Origin: Flavicella sediminum | Lineage (GTDB): Bacteria > Bacteroidota > Bacteroidia > Flavobacteriales > Flavobacteriaceae | Direction of reading: 5' to 3' | Assembly (NCBI RefSeq): GCF_006381105.1 | Contig: NZ_VDET01000002.1 | Location: 1,463,578-1,527,577, forward strand | Length of the DNA: 64,000 nt | Shown here: positions 26,746 to 36,806 of the stretch, in pieces | How positions within the stretch are numbered: position 1 is the first letter of the stretch | How the letters are laid out: each line of letters begins with the position of its first letter | The notes under the pieces: generated by a model | The model's input: the letters and a program-made list of their open reading frames with translations, nothing else | What the model was told of the DNA's origin: nothing | The model's database searches: none | Position numbers and translations under genes: made by a program

Positions 26746-29394
26746 ATGAAAAAAAATAGATTTAAAAATATAGTAGTAGTTATAAGCATATTGTTTTTTA
26801 ACGGATTATTTGCACAACACGATACTACCAAAGGATTTGATTTTATTGTAACCAACGATGGTGTTTGGACTTGGTTTAACGATGAACGAGCTGCTTTTAA
26901 AAATGATAAATTATACACGTCGTATGTTAAAAAAGACGGTACAACTGGCTTAAGTGTTAACAATATTAAAACAGGAGCTACTATTGGTACGGAAACAATA
27001 TTGAGTACTTGGACCCAAAAAGATGACCATAATAATGCGGCTATATTATTGCGTGAAGATGGTAAAATAATGACATTTTTCAGTCCGCACATTCGTGAAA
27101 AGAAAAATTATTATAGAACTTCTTTAGTAGATGAACCTACACAGCAAAGTGATTGGAGTGAGCAAATAGCGCAAACAACTACAAACGATTCTGATAACAA
27201 AGGAGCAACTTATAACAATGCATTTCAATTAAGTGCAGAAGGAAATAAGATTTACAACTTTATGAGAACCAATAATTTCAATCCAAATTGGAAAGAATAT
27301 GATGCATCTGGTACTCCTTTAAGAAATGGTACGGATATTATTTTATTTAAAAATGGTAATGGAGATACGCGTCCTTATGTAAAATACACTTCTAATAGTA
27401 CGGACAGAATAGATTTCTTTTTTACTGATGGTCATCCAAGAGTAGCAGATAATAGCTTGTATCACTGTTATTATAAAACGAATAATGATGGAACTCAGGG
27501 TAAAATTTATCAATCTAACGGAACGGAAATTGCCACTTTACAAAGTGTTATCGATGGAGTTCCAATTCAGGTAGCTTTGGTCAATAAAATTTATGTTTTT
27601 GGTTCTGACGGTACAAGTGCTAGGGCTTGGACACATAGTATTAATTATGATTCTAGCGGGAATCCAGTTGTTACTTATTCAAAACAATTAAATATCAACG
27701 AGATCACGTATCATTATGCAAAATGGACAGGTACAGAATGGAATAATAATTTAGTGTCTGATGCGGGTAAAGGATTGTATGCTGGTGAAGATGATTATAC
27801 AGGTATCATTACAACAAACCCTTACAATACGAATGAAATTTTTGTTTCAACAAATAAAAATCCGATTACAGAATTTGAAGATAATCGTTATGAAATATAT
27901 TCAGCAATTACAGCTGATGGAGGAGCAACTTGGAGTTGGACAGAAGTAACAAAAGATTCTGATCAAGATAATTTACGCCCTTTTGTACCCAAAGGAATTT
28001 CCAATGTTGATGATCGTGTGGTGCTTTGGTTTCATGGAGATTATGTGAGTTATTCTAATTATTCCACAAGAATTGTAGGAGAGTATATGAATAAAGTGTA
28101 TTCAGGTGAAGCACCAGATTTAGGAGAGGTTGCAGAGCCTATAAATACAAATTTTAATTACGGTATAGATATCAATACGGCTAGTAGTCCAACATTAAAT
28201 CCATTTACATCTATTATAGGAGCTACCGATGCATCTGTAATTGACAATGGGGTAACCTTTACAGTAATAGGTGCAAATATTGCTGTAAAAGATAGAGGAG
28301 ATGGAACACCAAATGATGTTGTTAGAGATTTTGCCTATGTAAGCCCCGAGGTTTCTGGCGGAAATATTGGTGTGCGTATTGAAGATCTTCCCGAAGGAAC
28401 TTATACCATTAACAGTTACCATTTTGATACTAGTTTTCCAGCAGATGTTACTGTTAGACTTCAGGAGCAAGGAGGCCCCGTTTTGCAAACTATTGAGATA
28501 GAAAACACAGATACTCCTGCAAGTTTTCAATTATTTGCCCAATCAGGGAAAGTATATGAAGTAATTGCCACAGAAAATAATTCAGATAACAGAGTGCGTT
28601 TTAATGGTTTGTCTATTGATAAGTTGACCAAAGAGTTTTTATTAGACGTAAATACAGCAGCAGGAAATACCAAAAATGGATATACAGGAATTTTAGGAAG
28701 CCAGAATAAGACAGTAACAATTGATGAAGTTGATTATATGCTATTTGGTTTTGGAAAATCACCAAGAACAAATGAAAATAGTGATCCTTTATTGTCTGAT
28801 CTTGCTGTAAATTCTGCGACAAATTCTTCAGCACAACCAGCCATAGGACTAAGAATTACTGGACTAGCGGCTGGAACTTACCAAGTAAAGAGTTGGCATT
28901 ATGATCCAACGGTAAATAGTAGTTCGATAAAAATACAAGTAAGAGAAGCAGGAGCAGGGAATCCTCTAACCAATTTAGTAACTGGCGTAAGTCTTGGAAG
29001 TGCCGATGCTTCTGAGTATGAAATTGTAATTGAAGCAAATAAAAATTACGATTTGGTTTTTAGAGCGGATAATAACGGACTAGAATCTCGATTTAACGGT
29101 ATAGAAATAAAGCCTAAAAGCGGGAACTTAAGTACAATTTCTATAAAGTCAAATGAGAATGATTTTGTAGTATACCCTAATCCATTCAATGATGAATTAT
29201 TTATAAAAAATGGAGAATCAACTCCAATCACAATGGTCGTTTTGTGTAATTTAATGGGCGCTGTAGTGTTGGAACAAAAAATTACCACAAGTAATGTTAT
29301 TAAAGTAAAATCTTCTGTTTCACCGGGTACTTATATTTTAAAAGCATTTGGCCGTCAAGGTTTATTGTTTACTAAAATAGTAGTGAGAAAGTAG
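26746..29394 (+). CDS. BNR_4-type beta-propeller polysaccharide-lyase-like enzyme with T9SS sorting domain
   Basis: An 882-residue secreted protein. After the signal peptide comes a BNR_4 seven-blade-type propeller (about 30-455: WTWFNDERAAF, DDHNNAAILLREDGKIMTFFSPH with H95 and H115, GDTRPYVKY, GEDDYTGI). Two related beta domains follow (about 467-625 and 627-790; DINTASSP and DVNTAAGN starts, each ending RVRFNGL or ESRFNGIEI), then a T9SS type A sorting domain (VYPNPFNDELFIKN to the end). BNR_4 propellers include the ulvan lyases of PL24, PL25 and PL40. With GH105 next door, an ulvan- or uronate-glycan lyase is likely, but family membership needs alignment. Confidence 0.68.
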   Translation: MKKNRFKNIVVVISILFFNGLFAQHDTTKGFDFIVTNDGVWTWFNDERAAFKNDKLYTSYVKKDGTTGLSVNNIKTGATIGTETILSTWTQKDDHNNAAILLREDGKIMTFFSPHIREKKNYYRTSLVDEPTQQSDWSEQIAQTTTNDSDNKGATYNNAFQLSAEGNKIYNFMRTNNFNPNWKEYDASGTPLRNGTDIILFKNGNGDTRPYVKYTSNSTDRIDFFFTDGHPRVADNSLYHCYYKTNNDGTQGKIYQSNGTEIATLQSVIDGVPIQVALVNKIYVFGSDGTSARAWTHSINYDSSGNPVVTYSKQLNINEITYHYAKWTGTEWNNNLVSDAGKGLYAGEDDYTGIITTNPYNTNEIFVSTNKNPITEFEDNRYEIYSAITADGGATWSWTEVTKDSDQDNLRPFVPKGISNVDDRVVLWFHGDYVSYSNYSTRIVGEYMNKVYSGEAPDLGEVAEPINTNFNYGIDINTASSPTLNPFTSIIGATDASVIDNGVTFTVIGANIAVKDRGDGTPNDVVRDFAYVSPEVSGGNIGVRIEDLPEGTYTINSYHFDTSFPADVTVRLQEQGGPVLQTIEIENTDTPASFQLFAQSGKVYEVIATENNSDNRVRFNGLSIDKLTKEFLLDVNTAAGNTKNGYTGILGSQNKTVTIDEVDYMLFGFGKSPRTNENSDPLLSDLAVNSATNSSAQPAIGLRITGLAAGTYQVKSWHYDPTVNSSSIKIQVREAGAGNPLTNLVTGVSLGSADASEYEIVIEANKNYDLVFRADNNGLESRFNGIEIKPKSGNLSTISIKSNENDFVVYPNPFNDELFIKNGESTPITMVVLCNLMGAVVLEQKITTSNVIKVKSSVSPGTYILKAFGRQGLLFTKIVVRK

Positions 29395-29488
29395 TAGGTG
29401 GAATTTAGTGAGAGTGCACTTATATATGATTTTTTGATGATTCTAAGTATTCAAAATACTATATTGTAAATCATAAGGAATATACTAT

Positions 29489-30643
29489 ATGAATATTAAT
29501 GATCAGAAGCTTTACTTAAAAAACATTCTTGAAAGTAACACTTTCAAGAAGTCTCCTTCAAGTGTTAGACTTCTTAAATTTTTAGCAAACGCTACTTTTG
29601 ATAAAAATGACTTGAAAGAAACAACAATCGGCCTTGAATTGTTTGGTGATTCATTTTTAAACGAAACGAATTCATCTCGGATTAGAGTTAGTATTTATAA
29701 CCTTAGAAAACGATTAGATTCTTATTATGAAAATGAAGGGAAAGAAGATTCTTATAGAATAGAAATAAAAAAAGGGCAGTATTACGTAAGTTTTAAAAGA
29801 AATAATAATCACAAAACAATAGACTATAACAAACGTTATAAATTGGTTCTTTCTTTAATAATAGTCCTTTTGATTTGTTTCGGGATAACAATAACCAAAA
29901 TACTGTATCAACCGAAAATCGTACTTTGGAATTCATTTTTCAAAAGTGAAAAAGAAACGATATTAGTTGTTGGTGATTTGTTTGGCGTGGAGGGGAGAAA
30001 TTATTTAGGAAGAACATCTTGGTACAGAGATTACAACATTAATTCAAATGCCGATTTATTTGAATTTAAACGTAAAAATCCTTTTTTTAAAGATAGTATT
30101 TATGCTTCCAGTTACACCTATATTACGGGTATGGGTTCTGTAGCTTCCAAGGATATTACAAAACTATTTACCAATCATCAACGAGATATTTCAATAAAAT
30201 TATCTTCAAAATTGGAATACAGAGATCTTAAACAACAAAATATTATTTATGTAGGTCCGCTTAAAAACAAGAACAAGATGATAGATTATTTTAATCAGAC
30301 GAATACCGAATACAATCTTTTCTCGGGCGAAAAAGGAATTTCTCTAAAGCATAAAAAAAAGGGTACAATCTATCCATTGTCAACAGCAACAGATAATACG
30401 GAATATGCGATCGTTTCTAAGTTTTATGAAAAAAGTAATGGCAATTCTCAGTTTATGTTTTTCTCTGATCATGATATTGGTGTCATGGCTACGGTAGAAT
30501 ATTTTACAACAGCACAAAAAATAAAAGCTTTTACAAGTAAGTATAAGCTAGGTGAAAAAACTTCTTTTACAGCTTTATTTAAAGTGAAAGGACAAGAACG
30601 AACCAATCTTAGTTTGGAATTAATAATAGTTGCTATAAACTAA
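29489..30643 (+). CDS. Membrane-anchored winged-helix regulator
   Basis: A 384-residue protein: an N-terminal cytoplasmic domain (about 1-103), one membrane helix (about 118-138), then about 245 extracytoplasmic residues. The N-domain has the pattern SSRIRVSIYNLRKRLDSYY (63-81) followed by YRIEIKKGQYYVSF. This matches the winged-helix module seen at the start of many one-component regulators, where a recognition helix precedes a basic beta hairpin. The architecture is ToxR/CadC-like: a DNA-binding domain tethered to a periplasmic sensor. The periplasmic part is not recognised. Its place right after the GH105/BNR_4 genes suggests control of this locus. Confidence 0.6.
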   Translation: MNINDQKLYLKNILESNTFKKSPSSVRLLKFLANATFDKNDLKETTIGLELFGDSFLNETNSSRIRVSIYNLRKRLDSYYENEGKEDSYRIEIKKGQYYVSFKRNNNHKTIDYNKRYKLVLSLIIVLLICFGITITKILYQPKIVLWNSFFKSEKETILVVGDLFGVEGRNYLGRTSWYRDYNINSNADLFEFKRKNPFFKDSIYASSYTYITGMGSVASKDITKLFTNHQRDISIKLSSKLEYRDLKQQNIIYVGPLKNKNKMIDYFNQTNTEYNLFSGEKGISLKHKKKGTIYPLSTATDNTEYAIVSKFYEKSNGNSQFMFFSDHDIGVMATVEYFTTAQKIKAFTSKYKLGEKTSFTALFKVKGQERTNLSLELIIVAIN

Positions 30644-30725
30644 TTAGATTTTCTGTTCGATTTTAGGGCTATAAAATTTTAAGAGTATTCTTGATTCTAT
30701 ATATTTACGGAATAAAATTATTTCT

Positions 30726-33533
30726 ATGAAGAATATACTCTATTTGTTATCTGCGGTTCTATTAGCATTCTTGATTCCAAATCAGGTCTCAGCACAAGAA
30801 ATAGGAGGAATTCCTATGGATGCTTCTGTTAAAAAAGGTGTTCTGTCAAATGGACTGACCTATTATATTCGAAAAAACTCAAAACCAGAGCAAAAAGTAG
30901 AATTGCGTTTGGTGGTAAAAGCAGGATCTATTTTAGAAACTGAAAAACAATTGGGTCTTGCGCATTTTATGGAGCATATGAATTTTAACGGTTCTAAAAA
31001 TTTCAATAAAAATGAGTTGGTAGATTACCTGCAAAGCATAGGAGTTAAATTCGGCGCACATTTAAATGCCTATACAAGTTTTGATGAAACCGTATATATT
31101 TTACCAATTCCTACCGACAATGATGAAAAATTAGAAAAAGGTTTTCAAATTTTAGAAGACTGGGCCTTTAATGCTTCTTTAACCGAAGAAGAAATAGACA
31201 AAGAGCGCGGGGTCGTTTTAGAAGAATATCGTTTGGGATTAGGGGCTGGTAAAAGAATGATGAAAAATTATTTACCAAAATTAATGCACAATTCGCATTA
31301 TGCTGAGCGTTTGCCAATTGGGACAAAAGAAGTTTTAGAGAATTTCACCTATAACGATTTAAGAAGTTTTTATAGAGATTGGTACCGTCCAGATTTAATG
31401 GCAGTAATAGCTGTTGGAGATGTGGATGTAGCAGTTTTGGAGCAAAAAATTAAAGACCATTTTGAAAGTTACCCTGCGGCTAAAAATCCAAAGGAACGTG
31501 TAGAATATACCGTGCCTAATCATAAAGAAACTTTTGTTGCTATCGAATCTGATAAAGAAGCGCCAAACTCTACGGTACAATTGTATTACAAAGATTTGGA
31601 CGATAAAAAACCGGTTCAAAACTTGAAAGCGTATAGAAAAGGAATTGTAAACAGTCTTTTTGTGAAAATGATCAACAAGCGTTTGAATGAATTAAGAAAC
31701 GCGGAAAAACCTCCTTTTGTTTTTGGATATTCTACCCATGGTGGTACTTGGGCTAAATCAAAAGCTGCCTACCAATCGGCTGCTATGACTAGTGAAGAAG
31801 GGCAGTTAAAAGCTTTGGAGACTTTAGTATTGGAAAATGAACGTGTGTTTAGACATGGTTTTCACGAGGGAGAATTAGAACGTGTAAAGGATGAAATGTT
31901 AAACGCAATGGAGCGTGCTTTTAAAGAGCAGGACAAAACAGAATCGAGCAGATTTGCAAGTGAGTATATTAGAAATTTCTTAAAAGAGGAAGTTATTCCT
32001 GGGGTAACATGGGAATATGAAATGTTGAAAAAATTAATTCCTACCATTCGTATTGAAGATTGCAATGCTTTAATTTCTGGTTATATTCATGATGATAACC
32101 GAGTGGTAATTTTTACCGGTCCAGAAAAAGAAGGCACTGTAAAAGTCAAAGAAGCCGATGTCTTAAAAGTACTTTCAGAAGTGAAAAACAAAGAGGTATT
32201 ACCTTATGAAGATAAAGAGGTAGCTAAAAGTCTGCTAAAAGAAATTCCTAAAAAGGGAAGTATTGTTTCTAAAGAAAGAGATGAATTGCTAGATGTTACA
32301 AATTTGGTGTTGTCGAATGGCGCAAAAGTGACCTATAAAAAGACAGATTTTAAAAATGATAAAATTATTTTTTCTGCTTATAGTTACGGCGGGACTTCCT
32401 TATATACCGATGAAGAAGTGCACAAAACAGATATTGCCAACAATGCATTGACACAAGCAGGGGTTAATGGTTTTTCTATTACAGATATGAGTAAAGTTTT
32501 ATCAGGAAAAATGGTATCTGTAAACCCAACAATTGGTGCTTTAAGTGAAGGTTTTCATGGTTCTAGCACGCCTAAAGATGTTGAGTTGTTATTTCAACTA
32601 ACACATTTATATTTTACAAAACTGAATCATGATGTAAAAGCATACAATTCATTCAAAGCAAAAATGACTGCTTATTTAAAAAATGTATTGGCTGAGCCTT
32701 CAACCTATTTTTCTGTAAAATTAAATGATTTTTTAAATGCTAACGATCCTAGATATGTTGGTTTTCCTGATGAAAAAGTTTGGGAAAATACCGACTATGA
32801 TTTGGCTTATAAAAAATACCAAGAACGCTTTGCTGACGCTAGTGATTTCAATTTTTATTTTGTTGGAAATATTGACGATGCTAAAATAGAAGCATATGTG
32901 GAAACTTATTTAGCAAGTCTGCCAAGCACCTATTCTAAAGAAAAATTTAAAAATGTAGCAGCCAAACCGCTAAAAGGAATTTTAAAGAAAAATATTAAAA
33001 AAGGAAAAGAAGCTAAAAGTAAGGTTCGTGTAATTTACCAAGGAGAAGCCAAATACAAATCTAAAGATGCGTATTACTTAAAAAGTTTAGGAGAAGTATT
33101 GAGCATAAAACTAATTGAACAGTTAAGAGAAGAAGAAGGTGGCGTTTATGGTGTAGGTGCTAGAGGTTCAATGAGTAAATATCCAAAAGGCTCCTATAAT
33201 TTCACCATTTCTTTTCCATGCGGACCAGAAAATGTAGAGAAACTGACAAAGAAAGCTTTTTTAGAACTAGAGAAAATTCAAAAAAATGGAATCTCTGAAA
33301 AAGATTTAAATAAAATAAAAGAAACACAGTTGTTGGAATATAAAGAACAACAAAAGAAAAATTCATATTGGTTGGCTTTGCTAAAAAACGCCGATTTTGG
33401 AAAGTATGATCGAAGTAAAGCTTTGGATAAAGTAAAACAAATTGAAGCTTTAACGTCAAAAGATATTCAAAAAGTAGCCAAGAAATATTTAAAGAAAAAT
33501 AGAATTATTGCCACTTTAAATCCTGAAGATTAA
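30726..33533 (+). CDS. M16-family zinc metallopeptidase (two-domain, periplasmic)
   Basis: A 935-residue pitrilysin-type peptidase with a signal peptide (cleavage after VSA, residue 23). The inverted zinc motif HFMEH is at residues 80-84, with the distal Glu in KERGVVLEEYR about 75 residues on. The second half (NGAKVTYKKTDFKNDKI, QLREEEGGVYGVGARGS) is the inactive partner domain that closes the chamber. It degrades peptides in the periplasm or outer envelope. It is a single gene with a perfect terminator after it and is unrelated to the polysaccharide genes on either side. Confidence 0.92.
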   Translation: MKNILYLLSAVLLAFLIPNQVSAQEIGGIPMDASVKKGVLSNGLTYYIRKNSKPEQKVELRLVVKAGSILETEKQLGLAHFMEHMNFNGSKNFNKNELVDYLQSIGVKFGAHLNAYTSFDETVYILPIPTDNDEKLEKGFQILEDWAFNASLTEEEIDKERGVVLEEYRLGLGAGKRMMKNYLPKLMHNSHYAERLPIGTKEVLENFTYNDLRSFYRDWYRPDLMAVIAVGDVDVAVLEQKIKDHFESYPAAKNPKERVEYTVPNHKETFVAIESDKEAPNSTVQLYYKDLDDKKPVQNLKAYRKGIVNSLFVKMINKRLNELRNAEKPPFVFGYSTHGGTWAKSKAAYQSAAMTSEEGQLKALETLVLENERVFRHGFHEGELERVKDEMLNAMERAFKEQDKTESSRFASEYIRNFLKEEVIPGVTWEYEMLKKLIPTIRIEDCNALISGYIHDDNRVVIFTGPEKEGTVKVKEADVLKVLSEVKNKEVLPYEDKEVAKSLLKEIPKKGSIVSKERDELLDVTNLVLSNGAKVTYKKTDFKNDKIIFSAYSYGGTSLYTDEEVHKTDIANNALTQAGVNGFSITDMSKVLSGKMVSVNPTIGALSEGFHGSSTPKDVELLFQLTHLYFTKLNHDVKAYNSFKAKMTAYLKNVLAEPSTYFSVKLNDFLNANDPRYVGFPDEKVWENTDYDLAYKKYQERFADASDFNFYFVGNIDDAKIEAYVETYLASLPSTYSKEKFKNVAAKPLKGILKKNIKKGKEAKSKVRVIYQGEAKYKSKDAYYLKSLGEVLSIKLIEQLREEEGGVYGVGARGSMSKYPKGSYNFTISFPCGPENVEKLTKKAFLELEKIQKNGISEKDLNKIKETQLLEYKEQQKKNSYWLALLKNADFGKYDRSKALDKVKQIEALTSKDIQKVAKKYLKKNRIIATLNPED

Positions 33534-33553
33534 GGATAAAAGAGCTCTAAATT

Positions 33554-33588
33554 AAAAAGCGTCATTTGGTTTTCAAATGACGCTTTTT
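33554..33588 (+). terminator. Rho-independent terminator after the M16 gene
   Basis: A 15-bp perfect stem (AAAAAGCGTCATTTG with CAAATGACGCTTTTT) and a 5-base loop. Confidence 0.92.
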
Positions 33589-33745
33589 CTATTTTAATAC
33601 CTGAGGAAGGCCGTAAAGTAGACGGATTGTGTAATTATATAGAACATATGATTTTTTGAAAGATTTAGCTTCTGCATTAATTTATTGACGGTAGGTATTC
33701 AAGTATATTTACTCTGTAAAATTGATTATTAATAGAATCTAGATC

Positions 33746-35401
33746 ATGAAAATCATAAAAAACTTATTTTTTGTAGTTGCCAGTTTATTGTCTATAAATG
33801 CACAGGCGCAAAAACAACCCAATATTATTTTTGTACTTACCGATGACCAATCTTATGGAATGATGGGCTGTACGGGGAATGAATTTGTACAAACACCAAA
33901 TATTGATCAATTGGCAAAAGATGGGGTGTTGTTTACCAATGCTCATATTTCTAGTGCGATTTGTACGCCTAGTAGAATTTCAATTTTATTAAGTCAGTAT
34001 GAAAGAAAACATGCTGTGAATTTTAATTCAGGGACTGCCGTTTCAAATGAAGCTTGGGAAAAATCATACCCAATGGTAATGCGAAAAGCAGGTTATTATA
34101 CGGGGTGGATTGGTAAAAATCACGCACCCATTGGTGAAGGTGGTTACACAAGTGGTTTGATGGAAAAAAGTTTTGATTATTGGTATGCAGGTCATGGTCA
34201 TATTCGTTTTTACCCAAAAGAAGTACATGCTATTTTTAATGATGCCATTGCGCATACACAACCAGAAATTATCAACGAAAGTGTAGATGATTTTTTAGAT
34301 CCGAATGCTAGAAAATTAAAAGGAGCTGTAAAATTTTTGGAAACAAGACCAGCAGATAAACCTTTTTTATTATCTATAAATTTCAATTTGCCTCATGGGG
34401 CCGGAACAAGCACGATGAAATTGAGAAAAACGGATGATGAGATTTATAGAACCTTGTATCGTGATATAGAACTTCCGTTACCAGCGAATTATATTGCAAA
34501 GAAAGACATCAAAACTCCAAAATTACCATCCGATTTGTTAAGAGCTGAAGATCGTCAAACAGGCTATAATTATGTGGATACTCCTGAAGGTTTTAGAGAA
34601 CGTTATACGCGTCAATTACAAGCTATGACAGGAATTGATCGTTTGGTAGGTAATTTAAGAGCGAAGTTGAAAAGTTTAAAATTGCATAAAAATACCATTA
34701 TCATTTTTACTTCTGATCATGGTTTGTTTATGGGAGAGCAAGGATTGGGAGGAAAAGCACTTTGTTATGAAAAAACAACACATGTGCCAATGATTGTAAT
34801 GGATCCTTCTTTTAAAAGAAAAAATAGAGGAAGAAAAAGTGATGCTTTGGTTCAATCTATTGATGTTGCTCCCACTATGTTAAGCATGGCAGGTGTTTCT
34901 GTTCCTAAGGAATTTCAAGGAAAAGACATTTCAAAATTATTAGTCAACACAACTGCTGAGGTTAGAGATTACGTGTATACAGAAAATTTATGGTCTACTC
35001 AATTTGGAAATCCGAAATGTGAAGCCGTACAAAACAAAGAATGGAAATACATTCGCTACTACAAAAACAAAACTTTTTCAGCTTCTAAAAAAATACAGGT
35101 GGCTAAAGACTTAGGCATTCCTGTAAATAAAATGCTTTACGCAACTCACGATCCTGATATTGCTGTTTATAGAGAATTGTCAGATGCTTCTTTACAAGGG
35201 GAAAAACCCGTATATGAAGAATTGTACAATTTAAAAAACGATCCAGCAGAATTAAATAATTTGGCCAACAATAGCGAATTCTCGGCAAAGTTAAATGAGT
35301 TGAAAAAAGTTTGGAAAGTGGAATTGACCAAGGCTAGAGGAACAGGAAAACCTAAGGTCTTAAGATTTACAAACGACAGTCATGCAAAAGGAAGTCATTA
35401 A
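33746..35401 (+). CDS. S1-family formylglycine sulfatase
   Basis: A 551-residue secreted sulfatase; signal peptide to about residue 22 (SINAQAQ). Metal Asp pair in LTDDQSYGMMG; formylglycine signature AICTPSRISILL with C73; a second metal-site region FTSDHGLFMGEQG; and HVPMIVMDP. Its 3' end is 10 bases from the GH28 start, so it leads a sulfatase-GH28-sulfatase operon. The TDDQ and SDHG variants suit the choline-sulfatase/exo-sulfatase-like side of S1, but the sulfate position cannot be read. Confidence 0.9.
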   Translation: MKIIKNLFFVVASLLSINAQAQKQPNIIFVLTDDQSYGMMGCTGNEFVQTPNIDQLAKDGVLFTNAHISSAICTPSRISILLSQYERKHAVNFNSGTAVSNEAWEKSYPMVMRKAGYYTGWIGKNHAPIGEGGYTSGLMEKSFDYWYAGHGHIRFYPKEVHAIFNDAIAHTQPEIINESVDDFLDPNARKLKGAVKFLETRPADKPFLLSINFNLPHGAGTSTMKLRKTDDEIYRTLYRDIELPLPANYIAKKDIKTPKLPSDLLRAEDRQTGYNYVDTPEGFRERYTRQLQAMTGIDRLVGNLRAKLKSLKLHKNTIIIFTSDHGLFMGEQGLGGKALCYEKTTHVPMIVMDPSFKRKNRGRKSDALVQSIDVAPTMLSMAGVSVPKEFQGKDISKLLVNTTAEVRDYVYTENLWSTQFGNPKCEAVQNKEWKYIRYYKNKTFSASKKIQVAKDLGIPVNKMLYATHDPDIAVYRELSDASLQGEKPVYEELYNLKNDPAELNNLANNSEFSAKLNELKKVWKVELTKARGTGKPKVLRFTNDSHAKGSH

Positions 35402-35411
35402 AAAAAAGAAG

Positions 35412-36803
35412 ATGAAAAAAATAATTTTATTCGTATTTATAAGCTTACAATTTCAAGTTTTTGCTACCGATTTTAACGTGGTAAATTACGGCGCAAAAGC
35501 AGATGGAGTTACCAAGGATACCAAAGCAGTTCAGGCAGCTATTAATGCTTGCACCAAAAATGGAGGAGGAAAAGTAATTATTCCAGCAGGAAAAACGGTG
35601 GTTGTGGGAACTATCTACTTAAAAGATTTTGTGACTTTGCATATAGAAAATGGAGCAACGCTTTTAGGAAGTCCAGATTATGCGGATTATACTACAGATA
35701 CGCATTACAATACCTACAAAAACGAACCTCATATGGATCGATGTTTGATTTTTGCTAAAAATGCCAAGTCTTTTGCCATTGAAGGTTACGGAACAATTAA
35801 TGGAAATGGTTCTCCTAAAAATTTCAATACAAAAGGTGCAAACGGAAGACCCATGTTATTGCGTTTTTTTAAATGCAACGATATCAGAATCAACAATATT
35901 ACCTTGTTAAATCCAGCGGCTTGGACTTCAGCTTGGTTGTATTGCAATGAAATTGCTGTAGATGGAATTAAAATTGTAAGTCGCGTAAACAACAACGGCG
36001 ATGGATTGGATTTTGACGGCTGTACCAATGTAAGAGTAAGCAATAGCTCTTTTGATAATAGTGATGATTCTATTTGTTTACAAGCTTCCAATGCAGATTA
36101 TCCGTGTAAAAATATTACTGTTACCAATTGTGTATTTACCACAAAATGGGGTGGTATGCGAATCGGATTGGCTTCTAGAGGCGATTTTGAATCGGTAACT
36201 GTTAGCAATTGTACTTTTCATAATATCAAAGATTCTGGTTTGAAAATTCAAATGAATGAAGGAGGTGAAATGAAAAATATGAGCTTTAGTAATTTGGTAA
36301 TGAAAAATGTGCCGCGTCCTATATTTATGACATTTTGCCAACAACGTGCAGGTGTTGATATGCCAAAAGAAATGTTTCCAATGAAAGCCATGCATGGTTT
36401 TATTTTCAGTGATATTATTGTTGATAACAGAGAATTGGATAAAAATTCAGCCTTCTTTTTAACTGGAATGCCAAATCATTATATAAACGATATTCAGTTG
36501 AATAATATTTTAATGACGGTTTCAGGTGGCGGAACAAAAGAAGACGCTTCCAAAGAAATTAAAGAATATACGCTTGAAACGCTGGGGAATTGGTGGCCAG
36601 AATTTAGCAAAGTAGGTACACTTCCTGCAAATGGAATTTATGCGCGTCATATCAATGGACTAACAGTAAATAATGTACATGTTCATACAATAGCAAAAGA
36701 TGCGCGTCCTACTATAGTATTTGATGATGTAAAAAATGGAAACGTTTTTAATGTTTTTTCAAACAGAAAGAAAATTTCGAAAAAACAATTTGTAAAAAAA
36801 TAA
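35412..36803 (+). CDS. GH28-family glycoside hydrolase (polygalacturonase-like), atypical active site
   Basis: A 463-residue right-handed beta-helix protein with a signal peptide (MKKIILFVFISLQFQVFA). An upstream in-frame ATG at 35382 lies inside the sulfatase and is rejected. Seen: the N-terminal pectate-lyase_3-like FNVVNYGAKADGVTKDT, catalytic-type acids in NNGDGLDFDGC (D197, D200) and NSDDSICL (D218, D219), and a Lys in GLKIQ (K278). The canonical GHG His is replaced by GGMRIG and R-I-K by L-K-I, as in divergent GH28 members. It lies between sulfatases, so it probably acts on a sulfated or desulfated uronate or rhamnose-containing glycan instead of plain pectin. Confidence 0.85.
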   Translation: MKKIILFVFISLQFQVFATDFNVVNYGAKADGVTKDTKAVQAAINACTKNGGGKVIIPAGKTVVVGTIYLKDFVTLHIENGATLLGSPDYADYTTDTHYNTYKNEPHMDRCLIFAKNAKSFAIEGYGTINGNGSPKNFNTKGANGRPMLLRFFKCNDIRINNITLLNPAAWTSAWLYCNEIAVDGIKIVSRVNNNGDGLDFDGCTNVRVSNSSFDNSDDSICLQASNADYPCKNITVTNCVFTTKWGGMRIGLASRGDFESVTVSNCTFHNIKDSGLKIQMNEGGEMKNMSFSNLVMKNVPRPIFMTFCQQRAGVDMPKEMFPMKAMHGFIFSDIIVDNRELDKNSAFFLTGMPNHYINDIQLNNILMTVSGGGTKEDASKEIKEYTLETLGNWWPEFSKVGTLPANGIYARHINGLTVNNVHVHTIAKDARPTIVFDDVKNGNVFNVFSNRKKISKKQFVKK

Positions 36804-36806
36804 GAA

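Noticed and set aside
35382-35411. Earlier ATG for the GH28 gene inside the upstream sulfatase
   Set aside because: It adds a Lys-rich stretch before the signal peptide; the ATG at 35412 gives a normal signal peptide.
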